Assembly (NCBI GenBank): GCA_018398805.1
Contig: JAGFBZ010000726.1
Span: forward strand, 108,501-172,500
Length of the DNA: 64,000 bases
Reading direction: 5' to 3'
Source: Hirundichthys speculiger
Lineage: Eukaryota > Chordata > Actinopteri > Beloniformes > Exocoetidae
Shown: piece after piece, positions 1-12,000 of the stretch
Layout: each line of letters starts with the position of its first letter
Position numbering within the stretch: position 1 is the stretch's first letter
Notes under the pieces: generated by a model
What the model saw: the letters and a program-made list of their open reading frames with translations, nothing else
What the model was told of the DNA's origin: nothing
Databases searched by the model: none
Translations under genes and position numbers: made by a program

Positions 1-44
1 CAGAATGCATCAGTGTGAAGGTTGTTGTCTCTCCTGGAGATGGT

Positions 45-3000
45 TCAGGTCTGTGGTGGACTCTGCTCCACGTTCATCAGCAGGTTTGGAGGTCTGTGGT
101 TGTCGTCATCATCTGCGTCCATCTGGAGACGCCGGTCCGTCTCAGAGCCATCAGCTCGTCCTCAGACGTCTCCGCGGCGTTGGCGAGGCAGCGCTGGACG
201 ATCTCTGACCGAAGCCTCGCCTGAGTCTCCGTCAGAAACTCGTCCTGTTGGTCACACGGGGACAGAGACAAGACCGGATCATTAAAACACGAAAAGACAG
301 AGACCACAGACCAAAGCGGTGCCACCTGAACCAGAACCTGGAGCATGAACGAGACCCACACCTGAGTCCAAACCAGAGACGGAGAGACCTTCTCTGAAGT
401 TCACCACAGAGGACGAGGTTTTAACCAGACCAACATCAACATGAGTAACCTTCGACCCGTCAACCCTGCAGATACCAGACTGGACCTTTGTCCAGCCAGC
501 CAGGACATCTGGTCCAGGACCTCTAGAGACGGTCCATGACCTTCACAAAGAAGAGAAACTAAACAGCTCCACAGACACACGAACCAGTTCATCAGCTCCA
601 CATTCAGGTCCACCTGCATTTCTAGGACCAGGGACACTCGGGACATGAATGTCCACATGTTGGACAGAAAAGACAGATGGTTTTTAAGTGTAGGAGTTTG
701 ATAGATGAAACTATTAATGTTCATGTCTGACACAAATGCTCCTCCTCCTCTGTCAAACCATCGGTCCTTTATTTTTGTCCTCAGAAGAGTCCCTTGTCCT
801 TAAGATGCAGGTGGACCGGAATCTGGACCTAAATCTGGACCTGTATCTGGACTAAAACTGGACCTGAATCTGGACCTGAAAATGTGGACTGAATGACCTG
901 ATCCTGACTGAACTGGACCTGAATCGGACCTAAATGTGAACCTGATCCTGGACCTGAATCTGGACTAGGGACCTGAAATGTGGACCTGACTGGACCTGAA
1001 TGGACTAATCCTGGACTGAATCTGGACCTGAATGTGAACCTGACCTGATACCTGGAACTGGACTAAATGGACCTGAATCTGGACTGACCTGGATGTGAAC
1101 TGATCCTGGACCTGATCTGGACCTACCTAATGTGGACCTGAATGTGGACCTGATCCTGGACCTGAATCTGGACTAAAACTGGACCTGATCCTGGACCTGA
1201 ATCTGGACCTAAATGTGGACCTGAATGTGGACCTGAATGTGGACCTGATTCTGGACCTGAATCTGGACCTGATCCTGGACCTGAATCTGGACTAAAACTG
1301 GACCTGATCCTGGACCTGAATCTGGATCTGAATGTGGACCTGAATCTGGACATGATCCCGGACCTGAATCTGGACCTGATCCTGGACCTGAATCTGGACC
1401 TAAATCTGGACCTGAATCTGGACCTGAATCTGGACCTGAATGTGGACCTGAATCTGGACCTAAATCTGGACCTGAATCTGGACCTGAATCTGGACCTAAA
1501 TCTGGACCTGAATCTGGACCTGAATCTGGACCTGAATGTGGACCTGAATCTGGACCTAAATCTGGACCTGATTCTGGACCTGAATCTGGACCTAAATCTG
1601 GACCTGAATCTGGACCTGAATCTGGACCTGGTGAGCTGGTCTCCTGTTGCTGGTTGGAGTTGTTCAGTTTAGTTGGTTAACTCAGTGATGGAGGGTCACT
1701 GGAGCTGTGAAGTGAATCCAGGTCCCCAGCAGTGGTTCTGAGGTGGAGAAGGTTCTGGAAGGAAGGAGGAAGTGAATCCAGGTCCCCAGCAGTGGTTCTG
1801 GGGTGGGGGAGAAGGTTATGGAAGGAAGGAGGAGGAAGTGAATCCAGGTCCCAGCAGTGGTTGGGGTGGAGAAGGTTCGGAAGGAAGGAAGGAGGAAGTG
1901 AATCCAGGTCCCAGCAGTGGTTCTGGGGTGGAGAAGGTTCTGGAAGGAAGAGGAAGGAATCCAGGTCCCCAGCAGTGTGGGAAGAGGAGGAGTGAAGGGT
2001 GGAGAAGGTTCTGGAAGGAAGGAGGAAGTGAATCCAGGTCCCCAGCAGTGGTTCTGGGTGGAGAAGGTTCTGGAAGGAAGGAGGAGGAAGAATCCAGGTC
2101 CCCAGCAGTGGTTCGGGGTGGAGAGGTTCTGGAAGGAAGGAGGAAGTGAATCCAGGTCCCCAGCAGTGGTTCTGGGTGGAGAAGGTTTGGAAGGAAGGAG
2201 GAAGTGAATCCAGGTCCCAGCAGTGGTTCGGGGTGGAGAAGGTTCTGGAAGGAAGGAGGAAGTGATCCAGGTCCCAGCATGGTTCTGGGGTGGAAGGGGT
2301 TCTGGAAGGAAGGAGGAAGTGAATCCAGGTCCCCAGCAGTGGTTCTGGGGTGGAGAAGGTTCTGGAAGGAAGGAGGAAGTGAATCCAGGTCCCCAGCAGT
2401 GGTTTGGGGTGGAGTGGAGAAGGTTTGGAAGGAAGGAGGAAGTGATCCAGGCCCAGCAGTGGTTCTGGGGTGGAGAAGCAGAAGTGATCCAGGTCCCAGC
2501 AGTGGTTTGGGTGGAGAAGGAAGGAAGGAGGAGTGAATCCGGTCCCCAGCAGTGGTTCTGGGTGGAAAGGTTCTGGAAGGAAGGAGGAAGTGAATCCAGG
2601 TCCCCAGCAGTGGTTCTGGGGTGGAGAAGGTTCTGGAAGGAAGGAGGAAGTGAATCCAGGTCCCCAGCAGTGGTTCTGGGGTGGAGAAGGTTCTGGAAGG
2701 AAGGAGGAAGTGAATCCAGGTCCCCAGCAGTGGTTCTGGGGTGGAGAAGGTTCTGGAAGGAAGGAGGAAGTGAATCCAGGTCCCCAGCAGTGGTTCTGGG
2801 GTGAAGAAGGTTCTGGAAGGAAGGAGGAACACCTTGAAGAACAGGTCCGGCTCTCTGGATTCACAGAACCTCCTGAATCATCACTTGTTTGTGACGCGGC
2901 TTTAACAGTGAGACTCAACAACCTTTACCAGCTCAACCATCTCTGAAACTGAAACAAACTTCCAGGTTGCTGTCTGACTCCTGCACCCCCTCCCCCCCCC

Positions 3001-6000
3001 CCCCCCCCAGCGGGGGGGCGGCTGCAGCAGAGCAGTTAATAAAGAGATTGATTATCGTCCTGTCAGGAAGTGACAGTTGGACAGAGCTGCTCTGCTTGAA
3101 CAAACACACACACACTGATGCTGCTGCCAACAGAGGGGGGGGTGGGGGGGGGGGGGTGGATGGGGGGGGGGGGGGGGGCATGTGGAGAACACAAAATGTA
3201 AACCTTCTGCTGGTGTAGACGGGTGCGTGAGGCTGGCCGGGTGAACCTGGACCTCCGCTGGCCCCTCTGGCTCCAGGGTCTGGTCCGGTTGGCATCAGCT
3301 GGTCCCTGAGCAGAAGGTGGGGGCGCGACCTCTGACCCCCCCCCCCCCACCCCCCCAACGCTCTCACACATGCATCACTGTTCATGTTTCACTGGGATTT
3401 TATTAACTGAAAACAAATGAATCAAAGCACCACAAGGTGGCAGTATTCCCAGCTTGACCTGCATTGCACCTGGAAATTTCCCCATTGTGGGACAAATAAA
3501 GGATTATCTTATCTTATTGTAAAATTACTGTATTACAACTTATTACACTTAATTTTACAATTAACTTAAGCATTTTTTTAAACTTTACTAACTTAAATCA
3601 CTTAGATGTATTAAACTTAGGGTGAATTCCAATTCCTCTCTTAACCCTCAATTTTTGCCCCTTAATCTCAACCCTCTAAAGTAAGTGTCAGGGTTATCTT
3701 GTGACTTAGAAATGGGACGCCCCTCGAGTGCAGTTACGTCTTCAGACTGAAATGTATCAGAGCCCATGTTGTCTCTGTATTTCCTGAAATGACTCAGGGA
3801 TAACATTGAAAAGAGCGCTGTATATTCTCTAAATAATATTAGCAAATAACACAATAGAGGATACATTATTCAGTCCTCCGTCGCTACACATCAAGGTATA
3901 CAAGTAACGTGAAGGACCGGACCGAGGTCCCGACCGGGACCGCCGGTCCGGCAGCAAACATCGTAAAGTAAAAAAATAAATGTTACGCAACAACGATGTA
4001 AATCCATGAAAAAAGTCTCAAACAAAGACAATAAAATGGTTTCATAACATTTATATCTTAAAGTTTGTAGCTAGCTTTTTTTGTCGCCATCCTTTTCGAA
4101 GATGTCTTGGCTAAATTACCCAGTGCCTTCTGGGTAGCCCTTACTACCAAGGGTGGTGTCGGAAAATCTCAATTTTGAGGGCGATACAGCCTCAAACTGT
4201 CCCTCAACTTGACTTTCTTAGAATCGGGACAGCGCTAGCACTTAGCGGGAACGAACATTTTTGAGATTGAGGGTTAAGGGAGGAATTGGAATTCACCCTT
4301 AGACTCTTCACTTAGTGTAGTGGCAATCTTTCCTTCTACCCCCGGTAGTCCGCTTTTACCACCACTATTAAGCAGTCTCTTGGCAATAAGCTTGACCTTG
4401 AAGAATCTTCCGAGGCAGTAACTCTGTTCCAAAAAACTTTACTTACAACAAAAGCAAAAAACAAAGTTACAAATTCTCCTTTTGGCTCAACTAGGATCAC
4501 GTCAAAAAACTGTCTTGCTCCTTAGGCTGCTTAACCTGATTTGAAAGTTACAATTCTGTGAGGTCACCAGCAGCATCCTTAAAGGGGCAGTTCAACATTT
4601 TAAAAAGGGAAGCTAACAAACTATTATTAACATTAGCAACCTTTGTCATGGCTCGTACACTTAGACTATAGCCCCCCTTTTTAAACAGACAACAAAACAA
4701 CTCAAGACATTTTACTTCCCCTTTTTTTTTTAACTTGTTTACCGTTGTCTTAACTTAGGCTCTATCAATACCAAACACAGCACAAAGTCCGATTTCTCTC
4801 CTAAAATACTCAAACTTCTGCTTTGCTAATGGCCTGGTCCAGATATGTGCCTTCATGTCACCTGTAGGACAGGTGAATTAGTCCATTCTGCACACATTCA
4901 CGGACGTAGTGATAACGAACGTCTACGTGCTTTGTTCTTGAATGATCAACTGGATTCGTTGCTATGGCGGCAGCTCCTCGGTTGTCTCCCAGAACAACAG
5001 TCGTCGTGCCGTTTATTATTCCGAGATCAATGAGCGATCCGTGTCAGCCAGGTACGTCCTCGTGCCGCCTGGCTGAGAGCGACGTATTCAGCTTCAGCCG
5101 TCGACGGTGCGACGGTGTTCGGTTTCTCGCTGAGCTAGCTTACTGCTCCTCCACTCGGTAGGAAGGTCGTCCTGGTCTCCTGCCCAGTCAGCGTCTGAGA
5201 AACCGACTAAAGCTCCAGACTCTGACTGCTGGTACCTGAGAGCGAGGCACCTTTCAGGTAGCGAAGTATTCTGTTGACGGCAGTCATGTGTGCAGTTTTG
5301 GGTTCGGCGTTGAACTTTGACACAGTACTCACTGCTGGTGGCCATTGCTGCGTACAGTTGTCTGGTAGGTACTTGGGTTCACGGGCTTACCGACGCCATC
5401 GTCCTCCTGTAACTTCACGCTTGCATCAGCTGAGGTTGTGGCTGGGTTTATCCATCCCATATTTCTGAAGAACAGCTTCGACGTGATGCTTCTGGTGAAG
5501 GTACACACAGTTGTTTGTCTTTTCTTGAATGACTGAAATGCCCCAGAATGTAAGACGGCTCACCCATGTCCTTCATGTCCTGGCATGGACGCTTCTCGCT
5601 GCTGCTCCGGGACATGTCTCTGCAACGCTGGACGCTCCAGTTTGTGCCGGTTGGTGGTGATCTGCGGTCGGATGTCCACATACTGTCTGCAGGGGGCGGA
5701 TCGGTCCTCTTGCGGCTGGTGGAGACCTGCCGCTGCGGACATGGACGGTGTCGCTGGAGGAGGCCGGTCAGGGAAAGCTAAGCTAAGTAGCCCTGAACTG
5801 CTACCCGCGGCAACCACCGCCACTGGATCCGGGCTGCAGCGTCACGGAGCCGGGACGGGCCCCCGACGTAGCGGCGGCGGCATGCTGCCCCCGTCCAGCT
5901 GTCTACACGCCGGATGGGTCAGCTGACCTGGCAGGGGCCGTCTGGTGACCTGGTGGGGCCCAGCACCGCCGGGGGAGACGACAACGGCCTGGTCCGGTCC

Positions 6001-9000
6001 GCGTGATGAACCGGGCTCTGGGACGGTCGGCTCCGTCGCTCGCCGGACTGAATGGAGCTCAGTCTTCCCAGAGGAGACGGTCTGGTTCATCGGTGTTTCC
6101 TCCTCTGACCTGGAGATATCTCACTGGTCATCATTATGGAGATATACTGGTTCTAACGGCTGTTAACTGTTTTAGCGGCTGTTATCTGGAGTTAGCACTC
6201 GGACCACGGGACCTGGCATGAAAAGGAGCGCTGGACGCTAGCAGCTCCTCTAGTACACCAGATTTTTCCTGGTGTACTGAAACTTGAATTTCCCCCTTGG
6301 GGGATTAATAAAGTATTTTGAATTGAATTCATCTTGTATCTCTTCTTCAGAGCAACTTTCAACTTATTCATGCTCTCCAGGGCCTCATCGACATAAACGG
6401 CTAATATCGCTAGCTCCTGTCGAGCTCTCACGAACACACAGGGGTCCGATGTGCTCTGGTTGGATCCAGTATCCTTCATGAACCCTGTGAAGGTCTTACT
6501 CCAGCAGCAAGGGCACTGCTTAAGGCCGTAGACTGACTTCTTCAGCTTGCTAAGTGCTCTTGGCCCGGTTTGACGTACCGGTCTGGTTCCTCCTCTAGAT
6601 GTCCGTTTAGAAATGTATGAATTGAGCTGAAATGTACTACAGGTGCGAAGGTTTCTTCATAGTCAGTGCCGTACTTCTGCCAGTAGCCCTTAGCAACAAG
6701 TCTGCACCTGTATGTCTCCACTTGTCCATCACTATGGTGCTTGACTTTGAACACCCATCAATCGAACCTATTGGCTTTCGATCTTGTGGCAGTTCCACCA
6801 AGTCCCAGGTCTCGTTTTCAAGCAGGGACTCGTACTCCAAATCAGCCGCTTCCTTCAACTCCTTTGCGTTGGAACTCATTCCTGTTCTAAGACCTTTGCT
6901 GATGTCTTACATGCTTGGCATTGTGTGAACACACCTGAATGCTACAAAGCAGCAAACATCTGGTTTCTGGAGCAGGTCCTCTAAAGGTGTCCAGGATTCT
7001 GTGATTTATAGTTAAATGAATGAAGGGAGCGTCTCAGATCCTGCTGCAGTTCCTCCGTCCTCCTCCAGATGTCCCTGTTGTCCATCTAATAATCGATAGA
7101 CTGAGGAGCTTTTTTCTGTTTGAAGTTCTGCGAAGTCAAACATCCACCAGACCTGCTACAGGACCACCATCAGATCTGCTACAGGACCACCATCAGATCT
7201 GCTACAGGACCACCACCAGACCTGCTACAGACCACCATCAGACCACAGGACCACCATCAGACCTGCTACAGGACCACCATCAGACCTGCTCTACAGGACC
7301 ACCATCAGACCTGCTACAGGACCACCATCAGACCTGCTACAGGACCACCGTCAGACCTGCTACAGGACCACCGTCAGACCTGCTACAGGACCGCCATCAG
7401 ATCTGCTACAGGACCGCCGTCACCCTGCTACAGGACCACCGTCAGACCTCAGCTGCTACAGGACCACCGTCAGACCTGCTACGACACACCATCAGACCTG
7501 CTACAGACCATCAGACCTGCACCATACAGGACCACCATCAGATCCTGCTACAGGACCACCATCAGACCTGCTACAGGACCACCATCAGACCTGCACAGGA
7601 CCTCACTGCTACAGGACCACCATCAGACCTGCTACAGGACCACCATCAGACCTGCTACAGGACCACCCATCAGACCTGCTACAGACCACCATCAGACCTG
7701 CTACAGGACCACCATCAGACCTGCTACAGGACCAACAGGACCACATCAGACCTGCTACAGGACCACCATCAGCCTGCTACAGGACCAACATCAGACCTCT
7801 ACAGACCACCCTGCTACAGGACCACCACAGACCTGCTACAGGACCACCATCGGACCTGCTACAGGACCACCATCAGACCTGCTACAGGACCAACATCAGA
7901 CCTGCTACAGGACCACCATCAGACCTGCTACAGGACCAACATCAGACCTGCTACATGACCACCATCAGACCTGCTACAGGACCACCACCAGACCTGCTAC
8001 AGGACCAACATCAGACCTGCTACAGGACCACCACCAGACCTGCTACAGGACCAACATCAGACCTGCTACAGGACCAACATCAGACTGCTACAGACCAACA
8101 TCACCACAGGACCACATCAGACCTGCTACAGGACCACCCATCAGACCTGCTACAGGACCACCATCAGACCTGCTACAGGACCAAATCAGACCTGCTACAG
8201 GACCACATCAGACCTGCTACAGGACCCAACATCAGACCTGCTACAGGACCACCACCAGACCTGCTACAGGACCACCATCAGACCTGCTACAGGACCACAT
8301 CAGACCTGACAGACCTACCATCAGACCTGCTACAGGACCACCATCAGACCTGCTACAGGACCAACATCAGACCTGCTACAGGACCACATCAGACCTGCTA
8401 CAGACCCCGTCATGCTACAGGACCAACATCAGACCTGCTACAGGACCACCGTCAGACCTGCTACAGGACCACCATCAGACCTGCTACAGGACCACCATCA
8501 GACCTGCTACAGGACCACCGTCAGACCTGCTACAGGACCACCATCAGACCTGCTACAGGACCACCATCAGACCTGCTACAGGACCACCGTCAGACCTGCT
8601 ACAGGACCACCATCAGACCTGCTACAGGACCACCATCAGACCTGCTACAGACCACCATCAGACCTGCTACAGGACCACATCAGACCTGCTACAGGACCAC
8701 AGACTGCAGACCTGACTACAGGACCACCGTCAGACCTGCTACAGGACCAACATCAGACCTGCTACAGGACCACATCCACAGACCCCTCATACCTGCTACA
8801 GGACCACCCATCAGACTGCTACAGGACCACATCAGACCTGCTACAGGACCTCAGCCCTGCTACAGGACCACCATCAGACCTGCTACAGGACCACCCAGAC
8901 CTCACAGGACCACAGACCTGCACAGGACCACCGTCAGACCTGCTACAGGACCAATCAGACCTGCTACAGACCACCACCCATCAGACCTGCTACAGGACCA

Positions 9001-12000
9001 CTATCAGACCTGCTACAGGACCACCATCAGACCTGCTACAGGACCACCACATCAGACCTGCTACAGGACCACCATCAGACCTGCTACAGGACCACCACCA
9101 GACCTGCCTACAGGACCACCATCACCTGCTAACAGGACCACCCAGAACTGCACACAGGACCACCACACAGACCTGCTACAGGACCACCATCAGACCTGCT
9201 ACAGGACCACATCAGACCTGCTACAGGACCACCATGCTACAGGACCACCAGACTCAGGACCTGCTACAGGACCACCGTCAGACCTGCACAGGACCACCTC
9301 AGACCTGCTACAGGACCACCACCTGCTACAGACACCATCAGCTACAGGACCACCACCAGACCTGCTACAGGACCACCATCAAACCTGCTACAGGACCACC
9401 ATCAGACCTGCTACATGGACCACCATCAGACCTGCTACAGGACCACCATCAGACCTGCTACAGGACCACCAGACCTGCTACAGGACCACACATCAGACCT
9501 GCTACAGGACCACCATCAGACCTGCTCAGGACCACCACCAGACCTGCAACAGGACCACCGTCAGACCTGCTACAGGACCACAGTCAGAACCTGCTACAGG
9601 ACCACCATCAGACCTGCTACAGGACCACCACCAGACCTGCTACAGGACCACCATCAGACCTGCTACAGGACCACATCAGACCTGCTCACAGACCACCATC
9701 AGGACCTCAGACTACAGGACCACCACCAGACCTGCTAACAGACCACCGTCAGACCTGCTACAGGACCACCATCAGACCTGCTACAGGACCACCATCAGAC
9801 CTGCTACAGGACCACCGTAAGACCTGCTACAGGACCACCATCAGACCTGGTTTGGTCCCTCAGACCAGATGTGGTCTACAGGTTTCTGGTTTTAGCTCAC
9901 GCGCCCGTCTGAAGCTGACGGCCATTAACGAACGTTCACTCATCAAGTCTGTGGTTCCAGACAGGTGAGGAGACTCACCTGGTTTTTGTCAGTTTCCTTC
10001 AGAGTCCACTAGAGATGCTTCCAGACCTGGAGGTCTGGTAGTCCTCCACCAGTTCAGGGAGTCCTTCATGGACCTCAGTCTCAGCTCCGTCACTGATCTG
10101 TGGTCGTCTGGACGACCGCTCAGCTGTTAATCAGTCAGCTGATTAACCAGCTGGTTCAGGTGAGTCCAGGGTTGGGTTTGGGCCTCTAGGGGTCGGTGCA
10201 GGAACTGCAGCCTCTAGCGGTCGGTGGATGAACTGCAGCCTCTAGCGGTCGGTGGAGGAACCGCAGCCTCTAGCGGTCGGTGGAGGAACCGCAGCCTCTA
10301 GCGGTCGGTGGAGGAACCGGAGCCTTTAGCAGTCGGTGGAGGAACCGCAGCCTCTAGCGGTCGGTGGAGGAACCGGAGCCTTTAGCAGTCGGTGGAGGAA
10401 CCGCAGCCTTTAGCGGTCGGTGGAGGAACCGCAGCCTTTAGCGGTCGGTGGAGGAACCGCAGCCTCTAGCGGTCGGTGGAGGAACCGCAGCCTCTAGCGG
10501 TCGGTGGAGGAACCGGAGCCTTTAGCAGTCGGTGGAGGAACCGGAGCCTTTAGCGGTCGGTGGAGGAACCGGAGCCTTTAGCGGTCGGTGGAGGAACCGC
10601 AGCCTTTAGCGTTCGGTGGAGGAACCGCAGCCTTTAGCGTTCGGTGGAGGAACCGCAGCCTCTAGTGGTCGGTGGAGGAACCGCAGCCTCTAGCGGTCGG
10701 TGGAGGAACCGCAGCCTCTAGCGGTCGGTGGAGGAACCGCAGCCTCTAGCGGTCGGTGGAGGAACCGCAGCCTTTAGCGTTCGGTGGAGGGACCGCAGCC
10801 TCTAGTGGTCGGTGGAGGAACCGCAGCCTCTAGCGGTCGGTGGAGGAACCGCAGCCTCTAGCGGTCGGTGGAGGAACCGCAGCCTCTAGCGGTCGGTGGA
10901 GGAACCGCAGCCTCTAGCGGTCGGTGGAGGAACCGCAGCCTCTAGGGGTCGGTGGAGGAACCGCAGCCTCTCGGGGTCGCTCTGTAAGAGCTTCATGTGA
11001 ACTTCGTATTTTTGGTTCTAAGATGTTGATCAAATTCTGGTTCTGGTCCACTCTGAACCAGAACAGAACTCTCTTTATTTAATGTGTGTAACCTCCCAGA
11101 ATCAAGTTGTGAAGTAGTGGATTAAAGTCACTGGTCTGTTCCAGACCAGTCCAGACTCCCAGGAACCAAACCAGACGGTTCCAGCTGCTGTCTCTCTGGT
11201 CCACAAGCTGAACTGGCAGCTTTATTTTTATTTTCTTTATTTTTTTAATTGGTATTTTAAATAGAATTGTTTTTAACTTGTGACCTAAACCTGGACCTGT
11301 CTGTTCTGGACCTGATGCTTTGCAGTGTGAAGGACATCCAGCATCGTCCTGAAGGTGCAGGAGCCTCGTCTCCAGTTGTCCTCTGTGGACCCCCCCCCCC
11401 CCCCCCCCGACTCTGGGCATCATGGAGGGCAGCTAATTGGATTTGTTGTCACTTCCTGCTGTGGGCGGGGCCACCTGTCTGCTCGGCTCAGCGATGAAGA
11501 CGTCAGCGTGACAGGAACCGGTGGGGGGGACCAGCTGCAGTCCTGGACGCCGTCTTCCGGCCGTGACGCGGTGACCGCGGACAGCTGTTACCTCTGACAC
11601 CTCTCCTCCGGCGACGGGGGGGCGGGGCTTTACCGGAGCAGATGCCCCCCCCCCTCCCCTCCCCCTCCCCCCTCTGCTCTGTGGGAGCGGTCAGACGGAC
11701 TGTCCTCTGTGGCGCCGGAGCTTCTGGACAACAGAACCTGGTGTTGGTCTGGACGTCTGAAGACACAGCTGAGAGGAGGAGACCTGCTGGTGTCCATGAG
11801 ATCTGTGAGACCAAACCTGCTGATGTCCCCGTCTGGTTCCTGAAGACACAGCACACCTGCCCCTCTGAGTCCTTACTGGTTCCTGAAGACAGACAGCACC
11901 TGGACCCCTCTGATGTCCCCGTTGGTTCTGACCCTCTGATGTCCCCGTCTGGTTCTGAAGACACAGCAGCAGACCTGGACGTCCCTCTGATGTCCTTATC

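Noticed and set aside
1677..2946. 414-codon Pro/Ser-rich minus-strand frame
   Set aside because: It is the 60-bp repeat read in one frame (20-residue period). Similar frames are open on the other strand.
7020..9968. Open frames of 312-621 codons with a 23-residue period
   Set aside because: The 23-bp unit is stop-free in all forward frames. The same peptide period in overlapping frames shows it is a sequence by-product.
10983..11500. Possible promoter or CpG island near the C-run
   Set aside because: CpG is not clearly enriched, and no transcription start context is visible.
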